Position numbers and translations under genes: made by a program. A DNA stretch of 64,000 bases from Myxococcales bacterium (GTDB lineage Bacteria > Myxococcota_A > Polyangia > Polyangiales > Ga0077539). The stretch spans positions 34,567-98,566 of the forward strand of contig JAEUKH010000003.1 in assembly GCA_016792845.1 (NCBI GenBank). Reading direction: 5' to 3'. Each line of letters begins with the position of its first letter. Within the stretch, counting starts at the first letter, position 1. Under the pieces are notes generated by a model. That model did no database searches and was not told the DNA's origin. It saw nothing but the letters and a program-made list of their open reading frames with translations. Below, piece after piece: positions 1 to 8,587 of the stretch.

Positions 1-1677
1 ATGGCGGTGTTCACCACGCAGACCACCGACCGGCAGCTCAGGCGGGTGCGAGACGCCCTCGTGATGGGCCGCTACGGGGCCGCGCCGCAGCTCAACACCG
101 ACGCCGCGATGGCCGCGCCCTACAGCGTCGCCCGCTTCGGCGCCGCCGAGCACGCCGGGTGGACGGCCACCCTCGACGCGTGGATGGGCACCCCCCGCCG
201 CGACGCCATGGGCCGCGACCTCGCGGGGGAGCCCAGCAGCGGCGACCCGGCCAACACCGGCGTCGCCCACGACGCCATCGGCGCGGTGGTGAGCGGCACC
301 TTCAACGCGCCCGAGTTTCGCCGCCCGTGGACGGGCACCGCCGAGCGCGACCAGGGCACCATTGCTTTCGATTCTGCGGGCGACGCGCGGGCCGCCAACA
401 TGGCCAAGACGCTCCCGCTGACCTTGGTGTTGCCGCGCGCGGCGGCTCCGTCGACGGGCTACCCCGTGGTGATCTTCGGGCACGGCCTCGGCGGGCAGCG
501 CAAGCAGCTCTTCGGCGTCGCCAACGAGCTCGCCCGGGCCGGCATCGCGACCCTCGCCGTCGACACCGCGACCTTCGGTCAGCGCGCCGAGCCGAGCGCG
601 ATGTACGCCGCCGATCGCACCTCGCTCTTTCGCGCCGTGGGCACCTACCAAGGCCCCGACGGCCTGCCCGACAACGACGGGTACGACAACACCAATTTCT
701 TCGGCGGCCTCAGCGCCCCGCTGGTGATCCGCGACAACATCCGTCAGACGGCGCTTGATTACGTGCAGCTTCGGCGCCTCGCGGCGAACCCGATGCTCGA
801 CCTGTCGAGCGTGGCGGCGCAATACGGCGGCACCGCGCCGCGGCTCGACGGCACCCGGGTGGGCTACATCGGCAACTCGCTCGGCGGCATCATCGGCACG
901 GTCTTCGCGGCCATCGAGCCCGAGGTCAACCCCTTCGTGCTGAACGTCCCCGGCGCGGGGCTGGTGAGCGTCTTGGGGGCCGACTCGCCCTCGATCGGCC
1001 CGAACCTCGTGGCCGCCGGCTCGCTGGTGTTTCGGTACCCGCCGTCGGTGCCGGTGAACCGCTGGCACCCGCTCGCGACGCTGTTTCAGGGGCCCCTCGA
1101 CGGCGCCGACCCGGGGGCCTTCGCGGCCACCGCGGCCTCGCTGCATGATGTGTATTTCACCTTCGTCGACCGCGACCATGTGGTGCCCAATCGGGCCAAC
1201 GAGCTCCTCGCGCGGGCCATGGGCTTGCCCTTGATCCGCGCCTCGCTCCGCGCCGTCGCGGGCCTGCCGGCGGTCGACGGGCCGGTGCGCGGCAACGCGA
1301 TGGGCCGCACCCGCGCGGCGATGTTGCAGTTCCCCGCCGGGCACGGGTCGAACCTCTCGTCGCGGTACGGGAGCTTCGTGTTCGCCCCGCCCTTCCCCCG
1401 CGAGGCGATGACGTCGCGCTTCCCGATGTTGCCGAGCCCGGTGCGCATCCGCCAGCCCGTGGTGGCCTACCAGCGCAGCGTGGTGAACTTCTTTCGCACC
1501 GCATGGATGGGCGCCGGCATGGCCACCATCGACGTCACCGGCATCGACAGCTACGACGACTTCGACGACGACGGCTTCACCGCCGCCGAGGAGTCCTCCA
1601 TGGGCATGACCGACCCGCTCGACCCCATGTCACGCCCCACGGGCATGGCCCCGCGCACCCGCGACGTGGGCTTCTGA
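1..1677 (+). CDS. secreted alpha/beta hydrolase (lipase/esterase-like), 5'-truncated by window edge
   Basis: The frame is open from the first base, so the N-terminus, including any signal peptide, probably lies outside the window; the ATG at base 1 need not be the start. An alpha/beta-hydrolase core is visible: an oxyanion-hole motif HGLG at residues 161-164, the nucleophile elbow G-N-S-L-G with Ser293, a likely acid Asp390 or Asp392 in VDRDHVVP, and His448 in AGHG. The C-terminus (about 510-545) has an Asp-rich DFDDDGF stretch like a calcium-binding thrombospondin-type-3 or EF-hand-like loop, common in exported proteins. The likely role is hydrolysis of an ester or lipid outside the cytoplasm; the substrate is unknown. 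The catalytic assignment is inferred from motif order. Confidence 0.75.
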   Translation: MAVFTTQTTDRQLRRVRDALVMGRYGAAPQLNTDAAMAAPYSVARFGAAEHAGWTATLDAWMGTPRRDAMGRDLAGEPSSGDPANTGVAHDAIGAVVSGTFNAPEFRRPWTGTAERDQGTIAFDSAGDARAANMAKTLPLTLVLPRAAAPSTGYPVVIFGHGLGGQRKQLFGVANELARAGIATLAVDTATFGQRAEPSAMYAADRTSLFRAVGTYQGPDGLPDNDGYDNTNFFGGLSAPLVIRDNIRQTALDYVQLRRLAANPMLDLSSVAAQYGGTAPRLDGTRVGYIGNSLGGIIGTVFAAIEPEVNPFVLNVPGAGLVSVLGADSPSIGPNLVAAGSLVFRYPPSVPVNRWHPLATLFQGPLDGADPGAFAATAASLHDVYFTFVDRDHVVPNRANELLARAMGLPLIRASLRAVAGLPAVDGPVRGNAMGRTRAAMLQFPAGHGSNLSSRYGSFVFAPPFPREAMTSRFPMLPSPVRIRQPVVAYQRSVVNFFRTAWMGAGMATIDVTGIDSYDDFDDDGFTAAEESSMGMTDPLDPMSRPTGMAPRTRDVGF

Positions 1678-1887
1678 GCCAAACACGTCTTTGACGGGTC
1701 CCCCTCAGCGCTCTCTAAAGGCGCTGTAATTTCAAATATTTATGCATTTCACGGCTTGGCTTCGGCTCGCCCAGAGGCGCACCGGGCGCTGCACAGCGCG
1801 CCGCGGTCAATGACCCGCGCCGGAAACGCTGCGATTGGCGTTGTTGCGGGCTTGACGCGGGGCCAAGAGCGGGGCTTCGATCGGCCC

Positions 1888-4800
1888 ATGCGATCGCTTC
1901 TTTCGTACAGTTTTGTGCTGGCGGTCATCGTGGGGTGTTCGGGGCGCTCGGTGGTGGGCGGCCCCCTCGACGCTGGCGACGATGCGCCCAACGGTGACGG
2001 CGGCCTCGACGTCACCCTCGACCGCGAAGACGTGACAACGTCCGAGGCGGCGGTCGACGCGGGCCCTGCCGACAGCGGCCCGGGCGACACCGGCCCCGCC
2101 GACGCGGGCCCTGCCGACACGGGCCCGGCTGACAGCGGCCCGACGCGCTGCATGACCAACGACGACTGTCGCGGCAACGAGCTCGGCCTGACGGTGTGCG
2201 ACGTGCCGACCGGGCGCTGCGTGCTCTGCAGCCCTTCGGCCGACACCTGCCCCGCGGGGCAGTTTTGTGACCCCGGCACCTTTCGCTGCGCGCCGGGGTG
2301 CCGCAACGACGAGGGCTGCGCGCCGGGCCTGGGCGACGCGGGCGTGGCCGACGCGAGCCTCGCCGACGCGGGGGCGGGGGCGAGCCGCTGCAACGTCGCC
2401 AATCGGCAGTGCGTGCAGTGCCTCCGCGATGAGCACTGCGCGGCGGGGCAGGTCTGCGCGGGCAACCTCTGCGTGCCGGGCTGCACCGAACAGCAAGGGT
2501 GCCCGAGCGGCCAGGCGTGTTGCTCGGGGGCGTGTGTCGATACCCAAGCCAACCTCGCCCACTGCGGCGCCTGCGGCACCGTCTGCATGACGCCGAACGG
2601 CGCGCCCAGCTGCGCGATGGGGCAATGCAGCGTGGCGAGCTGCACCGGCAGCTTCGGCAACTGCGACAACAACAACGCCAACGGGTGTGAGACCGACACC
2701 TCGAACACCGTGACCCACTGCGGTCGCTGCGGCGCCGCGTGCGGGCCTCGCCCCAACAGCGCCGTCAGCTGCATGAACGGCGTCTGCGCCTACAGCTGTC
2801 AGCCCAACTTCGCCGACTGCAACAACGACCCCAGCGACGGCTGCGAGGTCGACCTGCGGGTCACGGCCAGCCACTGCGGGCAGTGCAACAACGCGTGCAT
2901 GGTGGCCAACGGCACTCCCGTCTGCGCGGCGGGCATGTGCGGGCTCGCGATGTGCGCGGCCAACTTCGGCAACTGCGATGGCAACGACGCCAACGGGTGC
3001 GAGACCAGCACCACGAACAGCGTGGCCCACTGCGGCCGCTGCGGCAACGCGTGCATGGCGCCGAGCAACGCGAGCGCGACCTGCGCGGGGTCGAGCTGCG
3101 GGTTCAGCTGCAACACGGGCTTCGGCAACTGTGACGGCAACGACCCGAACGGGTGCGAGACCAACACCACGAACAGCGTGGCCCACTGCGGCCGCTGCGG
3201 CAACGCCTGCCCCACGCCGCCCAACGCCGCGGCGGTGTGCGCTGCCGGAGCGTGCGGTCTCGGCGCCTGCACGACGGGCTTCGGCAACTGCGACGGCAAC
3301 GGCGCCAACGGGTGCGAGGTCGACCTGCGCTCGAGCGATTTGCACTGCGGGGCTTGCAACAACGTCTGCGCTGCGGGCACGACCTGTGTGGCCGGTGCGT
3401 GCGCGCCGCGCCCCGCGGGTGACGGGCGTGACGGCGAGCTGATCGTCACGAACACGTTTGATCTGGGGCAGACGCCGCGCAACGGGCGCACCGTGGGCGA
3501 CGCGGTGAGCTTCCCCGTTCGGAGCCTCGCCAACAGCACGGTCACCGTGACCGGCACCCCCTCGACGGGGCTCGCCGCGGGCGACGAGGTGTTGCTGATC
3601 AACCTCCGGGGTACGTCGACCTCGTTCACCAACGTGGGCCGCTGGGAGACCCGCTACGTCGCCAGCGTCTCGGGCACCACGGTGACCCTCGACCGCGCGC
3701 CGGGCGAGACCTTCGGCAACGTGAACAACACCGACCTCACCGGGCAGACGGTGATGATCCAGCGTGTTCCGCAGTATACGCGGGTGATCGTGCGGAGCGG
3801 CGGCGTGCTCACCAGCGCGGGCTTCAACGGCACCATCGGCGGCGTGCTCTGGCTGCGGGCGAGCGAGCGGGTCACCGTCGAGGCCGGGGGCGCCATCAAC
3901 ATGAACGGCCGCGGCCTGCGCGGCGGCGCTGCGGGCGCGACCAACGGCGGCGGCGGCGGCGGCGGCGAGTGCTACGCGGGCGAGGGCGGCCGCGGGGGCA
4001 ACAGCGGCCTCGCAGGCGAGCCGAGCGGCGGCGCGGGTGACGGCTTTCCGACGCCGAGCCTCGGCGGGCGGTGCGCGGGCGGCGGCGGCGGTGACGGCAC
4101 GACCAACTCCGACGACGGCGCCGGCGGCGGCGGCGGCGGCGGATACGGCGGCGGCGGCGGCGGCGGGGCTGGCGGCTCCGGCTGCGGGGCTGACGGCGCG
4201 GTGGGCGGGCTCGGCGGCGAGACCGACGTTCCGGGCGGCGGCGGCGGCGGTTCGACGTGTGACCCTGGCAACGCGGCGCGCGGCGGGGTCGGCGGCAACG
4301 CGGGCTCTGCCGGGTCAACGGCGACGTCGAGCAGCACGCCGGCGCCTCCGTACCTCGCGGGCGTGGTGGGCAACGGCGTGCTCGGCGGCGGCGGCGGCGG
4401 CGGCACCACCGGCGGCTACTACGGCGGCGGCGGCGGCGGCGGCGGCGGCGTCTCGGGCGACTCGGTGTTTACTCGTATTCTCTTGGGTTCTGGCGGCGGC
4501 GGCGGCGGCGGTTCGGGCTTCAACACCAGCGGCGCGGTGGGCGGCGCAGGTGGGGGCATCGTGACGCTGATCTCGCCCTCGATCTCGGTGGCGGCCACGG
4601 CGTCGATTACGTCGCTCGGCGTGAGCGGCGGGGTGATCGTCGACCGCAATCGCGGCGCCTGCGGCGGCGGCGGCGCGGGCGGCGCGGTTCGGCTCCGTAC
4701 GGGCGCGCTCGAGCTCCTCGGCAACGTCACCGCGACGGGCGGGCTGCGGGTCAACAGCGGCGGCTCAGGCGGCGGCGCGGGCGGCGTCGGCCGTGTGCGC

Positions 4801-4908
4801 CTTGAGGTGACCACGGTGAACGGCAACCCCCGCATGAGCAGCCCCGCCAACAGCGTGCTGTCGTCACGGGTGAGCCCCCTCGCGGGCTCGGTGATCGACG
4901 GCCTCTGA
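1888..4908 (+). CDS. Cys-rich (Stig1-like) and Gly-rich surface lipoprotein
   Basis: The ATG at 1888 is chosen over an upstream in-frame start because it begins a lipoprotein signal peptide (MRSLLSYSFVLAVIVGC, lipidated Cys17). The mature protein opens with RSVVGGPLDAG and an Asp/Ala/Gly-Pro linker. A Cys-rich region follows (about residues 88-510) with repeats of the type HCGRCGNAC and NGCE. Such repeats resemble Stig1-type domains, and homologues are sometimes mislabelled tryptophan synthase alpha chain. A middle region (about 510-660) looks beta-rich. Residues about 668-970 are extremely Gly-rich, encoded by long GGC runs. It is presumably anchored in the outer membrane and exposed. Paralogues in this window share the VVGG start (13593, 43189). 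The function is unknown; adhesion or matrix is a guess. Confidence 0.8.
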   Translation: MRSLLSYSFVLAVIVGCSGRSVVGGPLDAGDDAPNGDGGLDVTLDREDVTTSEAAVDAGPADSGPGDTGPADAGPADTGPADSGPTRCMTNDDCRGNELGLTVCDVPTGRCVLCSPSADTCPAGQFCDPGTFRCAPGCRNDEGCAPGLGDAGVADASLADAGAGASRCNVANRQCVQCLRDEHCAAGQVCAGNLCVPGCTEQQGCPSGQACCSGACVDTQANLAHCGACGTVCMTPNGAPSCAMGQCSVASCTGSFGNCDNNNANGCETDTSNTVTHCGRCGAACGPRPNSAVSCMNGVCAYSCQPNFADCNNDPSDGCEVDLRVTASHCGQCNNACMVANGTPVCAAGMCGLAMCAANFGNCDGNDANGCETSTTNSVAHCGRCGNACMAPSNASATCAGSSCGFSCNTGFGNCDGNDPNGCETNTTNSVAHCGRCGNACPTPPNAAAVCAAGACGLGACTTGFGNCDGNGANGCEVDLRSSDLHCGACNNVCAAGTTCVAGACAPRPAGDGRDGELIVTNTFDLGQTPRNGRTVGDAVSFPVRSLANSTVTVTGTPSTGLAAGDEVLLINLRGTSTSFTNVGRWETRYVASVSGTTVTLDRAPGETFGNVNNTDLTGQTVMIQRVPQYTRVIVRSGGVLTSAGFNGTIGGVLWLRASERVTVEAGGAINMNGRGLRGGAAGATNGGGGGGGECYAGEGGRGGNSGLAGEPSGGAGDGFPTPSLGGRCAGGGGGDGTTNSDDGAGGGGGGGYGGGGGGGAGGSGCGADGAVGGLGGETDVPGGGGGGSTCDPGNAARGGVGGNAGSAGSTATSSSTPAPPYLAGVVGNGVLGGGGGGGTTGGYYGGGGGGGGGVSGDSVFTRILLGSGGGGGGGSGFNTSGAVGGAGGGIVTLISPSISVAATASITSLGVSGGVIVDRNRGACGGGGAGGAVRLRTGALELLGNVTATGGLRVNSGGSGGGAGGVGRVRLEVTTVNGNPRMSSPANSVLSSRVSPLAGSVIDGL

Positions 4909-5114
4909 GCGACGCCTCCGCGGCGTTGCGTCTCTCTCAAGCACGCAGATCGTGAGGGTGAGGCACCCCTTCGGTGATACCGGAGGGGGCTCAGCCCCCC
5001 CATACCTTGAACGCCGATCCGACGCGCGCCGCCGAGGTTCGCGCGAGATCGCGCCGTCGGCTTCGCACTGAAGGCGAGGTTGACATCGCGGTCGGGCCCG
5101 ATACGCTCCACGCG

Positions 5115-5756
5115 ATGGTGCCTCTCAAAGCGCGCTTTGGAAATCTGATTTCGCATGAACGGTCACTTTGTTTATTTGGTTTCATTGCTGGGTGTTTGCC
5201 TGAAATTCGTCGCTCAGATGCGGGTGCGGTCGACGCCGCGTCGATCGACGCGGGTGACGCGTTGCCCGATCTGGTGAGCGAACCGGTCACGGTCGATCAG
5301 CCGACGCCCGGCGCAGACCGGGCATGCCCGAGCCCTGAGATTGAGTGCCAGGGGCGCTGCGTCGACCTCCGAGATGACGCCGACCACTGCGGGGCCTGCG
5401 GCGTCCGATGTCGGTTTGCCAACGCACGGGCGGCCTGCCAGGGGGGCCGCTGTGTCTTGACGGCGTGCGATGACGGTGTCGGCGACTGCGATGGCGATTC
5501 TCAGAACGGCTGCGAGACCAACCTCGGCAACCACCCAGAGCACTGCGCGCGATGCAGCAATGCTTGCCGCTTTGCGAACGCGAGCGCCGTGTGCCGCGGC
5601 GGCCAATGCGCCATCGGCGCTTGCAACGAATTTTATCTGAACTGTGATGGCAGCGCGGCCAACGGGTGCGAGATCGACGCGCGTTCTGACTCGCAAAACT
5701 GTGGCGCCTGTGGCGTACGCTGCGCGAGCGCCTGCGTAAACTCGGTCTGTCGGTAG
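5115..5756 (+). CDS. small Cys-rich (Stig1-like) lipoprotein
   Basis: The start is placed at the ATG at 5115, which gives a hydrophobic N-terminus ending in FIAGC (Cys27), a plausible lipobox; the frame remains open further upstream but with no signal-like sequence. The 213-aa product has an Asp/Ala linker and then three Cys-rich repeats of the form HCGACGVRC with NGCE spacers, ending in ACVNSVCR. It is a short relative of the Cys-rich lipoprotein just upstream, without a large C-terminal module. It converges on rlmB, with a small hairpin between them. The function is unknown. Confidence 0.7.
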   Translation: MVPLKARFGNLISHERSLCLFGFIAGCLPEIRRSDAGAVDAASIDAGDALPDLVSEPVTVDQPTPGADRACPSPEIECQGRCVDLRDDADHCGACGVRCRFANARAACQGGRCVLTACDDGVGDCDGDSQNGCETNLGNHPEHCARCSNACRFANASAVCRGGQCAIGACNEFYLNCDGSAANGCEIDARSDSQNCGACGVRCASACVNSVCR

Positions 5757-5771
5757 CGCCCGGGCGGGCGC
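5756..5771. terminator. possible bidirectional hairpin terminator
   Basis: Between the convergent ends of the Cys-rich lipoprotein (stop at 5754-5756) and rlmB (stop at 5773-5775) the sequence GCGCCC..GGGCGC forms a 6-bp perfect GC stem with a 4-nt loop. There is no U-tract. The placement suggests a shared terminator; this is inference only. Confidence 0.35.
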
Positions 5772-5772
5772 C

Positions 5773-6507
5773 TCAGCCGCGCTGGCGGCGGGCCTCGTAG
5801 AGCGCGATGCCGGCGGCGACCGAGGCGTTGAGCGAGGCCACGGGGCCCGCGAGGTCGATGCGCGCCAGGTGGGTGCAATGACTACGAACGAGGCGCCTCA
5901 GGCCGTCGCCCTCGGAACCCACCACCAGCACCGTCGGGCCCGTGAGGTCGAGCGTAGGGAGCAGCACCGTGCCCTCACCCGCCAGCCCTACAACCTGCCA
6001 GCCCTCTTCGACCAAGGCGGCGAGGGTGCGCGCCAGGTTTGTGACCCGGGCGATGCGCGCGTGCTCGGTAGCGCCCGCGCTCGAACGAACCACCGTGGCG
6101 CTCACCGGCGCGGCACGGTCTTTGAGCGTAATCACTCCGTCGGCGCCGAGCGCCACCGCCGAACGCACGATGGCCCCGAGGTTGTGCGGGTCGGTGATCT
6201 CGTCGAGCGCGACCAAGAGACCGCGCGAGAGGTCGGGCACCTGCGCGAGCAACCCGTCGAGGTCGAGGTAGGGGTAGTCACCCGCCGCGACGGCGACGCA
6301 GCCCTGATGGCGAAGGCCCTCTGACAGGCTGTCGAGAAAGGGCACCGCGCGCACCTCGACGGTGACCTTGCGGTCGCGGGCCGCACGCACCACCGGGCCC
6401 TGAGGGCCGCGGGTGTCGTCTTGGGTCACGTAGACCACCGCGAGGTCAGACGGGCGCGCCTGGAGCGCTTCGAGCACCGCGTGGGTGCCGCAGAGATGTC
6501 TTTTCAC
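5773..6507 (-). CDS. rlmB: 23S rRNA (guanosine-2'-O)-methyltransferase RlmB (SpoU/TrmH family)
   Basis: The 244-aa protein has the two-part layout of RlmB. A short N-terminal SpoU substrate-binding domain (MKRHLCGTHAVLEAL) is followed by a knotted SPOUT methyltransferase domain. The three family motifs are present in order: DPHNLGAIVRSA (motif 1, with the conserved Asn and Arg), VVGSEGDGLR (motif 2) and ASLNASVAAGIALYE (motif 3). In the family this enzyme uses S-adenosylmethionine to methylate G2251 (E. coli numbering) in the 23S rRNA peptidyl-transferase loop. Its length matches the family. It is the first of a run of minus-strand genes, and no co-functional neighbour is visible. Confidence 0.93.
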   Translation of the reverse strand: MKRHLCGTHAVLEALQARPSDLAVVYVTQDDTRGPQGPVVRAARDRKVTVEVRAVPFLDSLSEGLRHQGCVAVAAGDYPYLDLDGLLAQVPDLSRGLLVALDEITDPHNLGAIVRSAVALGADGVITLKDRAAPVSATVVRSSAGATEHARIARVTNLARTLAALVEEGWQVVGLAGEGTVLLPTLDLTGPTVLVVGSEGDGLRRLVRSHCTHLARIDLAGPVASLNASVAAGIALYEARRQRG

Positions 6508-6576
6508 AAGGGCTCGAAGAAGCGAAGGGGAGAGACGAGACCCGGCGCCCGCCCGCGCGGCAGGCGCCTCATAGGC

Positions 6577-7362
6577 TCACAGGCCGAGATCGCCGAGGTC
6601 AGGATCGCCGCCGCCGCCGCCGCCGCCACCGCGGGCCGGGCGCCGCGCCCCGCCGCCGGTCGACGAGTGCGGACGTGACGCCGCCGTGCTCGGGCGCGAA
6701 CCCGCCGCCGGTGCCGCCGCTGCGGCCGCCGCGGGCGCAGCCTGTGCGGCGAGGAGGGCCTGCGCTTCGGCGCGACGCCGGGCGTCTTCTGCCTCTTGCG
6801 CGCGTCGGTTGGCGGCCTCAGCCTCGGCCGCGGTGCGCTGACGCTCTGCCTCGGCGCGGGCCGTCGCCTCGCGAGAGGCCTGCTCTTGCTGGGCCTGGCG
6901 CTCTTGCGAGGGCTTGATCACCCCGAAATACCCGCCGCCGCCCACCACCGCGATGGCCGCGACGACGATGCCCGCCACGACCCCCGCCGGGAGGCCTTTC
7001 TTCTTCTGCGCTTCGATCGCCGCGAGCTTGGCCTCTTGCTCCATGCGGAGCTGCAGCTCGCGCTCGCGCTGCTTGGTCTCGGCGTCGAGCCTGATGCGGA
7101 GCTCGGCCTCTTCGCGCTCGCGGCGCACGCGCTCTTCTTCGGCGCGGCGGCGTGACTCTTCAGCGGCCCGGGCCTCGGCGGCGTCGCGCTCTTTGCGGGC
7201 GCGCTCGTCTTCTTCGGCCTTGCGGGCGGCCTCGAGCCTCAGCCGCTCTGCCTCAAGCGCCTCGCGTTTGGCGTCTTCTTCAGACTTGATTCGCTCTTCT
7301 TCAATCTCCATCAAGGAGCGAAGTGAAAAGAGAACCGAGTCTTCTTTCTGCTGCTGGCTCAT
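6577..7362 (-). CDS. coiled-coil, single-TM protein of unknown function
   Basis: The start is at 7362 (MSQQQKEDSVLFSLRSLMEI); an upstream in-frame start would add only a basic, non-conserved tail. Residues about 20-125 are a highly charged Glu/Arg/Ala coiled coil. One membrane segment follows (GVVAGIVVAAIAVVGGGGYF, about residue 145), then a second Glu/Arg/Ala/Gln-rich helix, an Ala/Pro stretch and a Gly-rich tail ending DPDLGDLGL. It lies beside another protein of the same design (7478-8248), and both share an N-terminal (L)xEIxxxEERRI-like segment, so they are probably distant paralogues. No enzymatic motif is seen. The role may be envelope scaffolding. Confidence 0.65.
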   Translation of the reverse strand: MSQQQKEDSVLFSLRSLMEIEEERIKSEEDAKREALEAERLRLEAARKAEEDERARKERDAAEARAAEESRRRAEEERVRREREEAELRIRLDAETKQRERELQLRMEQEAKLAAIEAQKKKGLPAGVVAGIVVAAIAVVGGGGYFGVIKPSQERQAQQEQASREATARAEAERQRTAAEAEAANRRAQEAEDARRRAEAQALLAAQAAPAAAAAAAPAAGSRPSTAASRPHSSTGGGARRPARGGGGGGGGDPDLGDLGL

Positions 7363-7477
7363 GAGAGAACGACCTCCGGGGGCGTGGGATCTGCGGCGCC
7401 GTGGTGGTACCAACCCGCGCCTTCAAGTGTCAACGACGACCAGCGCCCAAGCGCGGGCTGCTGGCAAAAAACAACCT

Positions 7478-8248
7478 TCACCGAGGGCGCCGCCGGGCGC
7501 TCGGGCGGCCCGCCAGATCATCGCTGCCGAACACGTCGTGCTCGGCGTCGAGCCCTTCGAGGCCCACCGCGGCGTTCTCGCGAGGGGCCGCGGCGACGCG
7601 GCGGGGGCGCGCGGCGACACCCCGAGGGGCGGGCGCGGCGGCACCCTCGGCGGCCCGCGGAGGCGCCGGGCGAGGGGTCGCGACCTCGGCCGCGGCGACC
7701 AACGCGTTCGCACGGCGCACCTGCGAGGCGAGGGTCGCGGTCTCGTGACGCGCCGACGCCGCCGACGCCGACAAGGCCCCGAGGCGGGCCTCGTGATCGC
7801 TCGAACGGGGCGCGAGCACCGTCGCCCACACCCCCGCCGCCAAGGCCCCGACGAGGCCCACCGTGAGGCCGACGGCCCCGAGCGCGCTGAGCCCGCGGGG
7901 GGAGGTCTTGAGCGCCGTGAGCCGCGCCTCGTGGCTGGCCCGCAGGGCGCTCACCCGGGCCTCGGCGGCTTCGGCGTGGGCGTGTCGCACGGCGTCGAGG
8001 TGCGCCCGCCGCGCGGTCTCGAGCGAACGCCGCTCGGCTTCGACGGCCGCCGCCCGGGCCTGCGTCTCACGAAGCTCGGCCTCGTGTTGAGCCTGGGCCT
8101 CAGCCGCCCGCTGCGCCACCGCGGCGCTGAGGGCCTCTTCGGCGCGCCGACGGAGCGTCACCTGCGCGGCCTGCGCCTCGGCGATGCGACGCTCTTCGAT
8201 TTGCTGAATCTCTGCCAGAAGGCCCGTCACCGTCTCGTCGTTTGCCAT
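7478..8248 (-). CDS. coiled-coil, single-TM protein of unknown function (paralogue of neighbour)
   Basis: A 256-aa protein starting MANDETVTGLLAEIQQIEERR. Residues about 10-115 form an Ala/Glu/Arg coiled coil. One membrane segment follows (ALGAVGLTVGLVGALAAGVWA, about residue 125-145), then a shorter helical region and a disordered Pro/Ala/Arg-rich C-terminus. It has the same architecture as the protein encoded immediately downstream at 6577-7362, with about 115 bp between them, so an operon is likely. Unrecognised; the function is unknown. Confidence 0.65.
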   Translation of the reverse strand: MANDETVTGLLAEIQQIEERRIAEAQAAQVTLRRRAEEALSAAVAQRAAEAQAQHEAELRETQARAAAVEAERRSLETARRAHLDAVRHAHAEAAEARVSALRASHEARLTALKTSPRGLSALGAVGLTVGLVGALAAGVWATVLAPRSSDHEARLGALSASAASARHETATLASQVRRANALVAAAEVATPRPAPPRAAEGAAAPAPRGVAARPRRVAAAPRENAAVGLEGLDAEHDVFGSDDLAGRPSARRRPR

Positions 8249-8587
8249 GGTCTAACCCCTCGGAACGATGAATCTTGAGTCGATGCCCGCGGCGTGGCGC
8301 ACCCACGCGCTCGCGGTCACTCGGCACAGTGACGTCTGACGCCGTGAGACGGTTTATGTTCCCAGTGGAAAAATATGTCAAGGGTGGAATCTGGGGTGAA
8401 GGCGACAGAATCGTCGTCGCCGGGCCCCGCGGGGCCCTGCGGGGTCGGAGGCGTGCGTGGGCCCGTGCGCTCTTCGGGGCGCGGCCGTGGTGCGCGCCGC
8501 TGGCAGGGCGGGGGGGGCGGTGGAGGCGGTGGCGGGTGCGAGGCGGGCGTCAGGGCGCGGGCGCGAGGGCGCGGGCGTAACGGGGGG
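8249..8587. other. gene-free stretch
   Basis: This 339-bp stretch lies between the start of the coiled-coil gene and the end of the mlaD-like gene. I find no protein with coding character on either strand. It contains a locally A/T-richer patch around 8350-8385 that may hold the promoter of the coiled-coil pair, but no motif is clear enough to call. Confidence 0.4.

Noticed and set aside
2149..3410. Regularly spaced repeats that could look like a CRISPR array
   Set aside because: The spacing is set by protein repeats (CGxCG..NGCE) in a continuous frame; the units vary and there are no unique spacers or cas genes.
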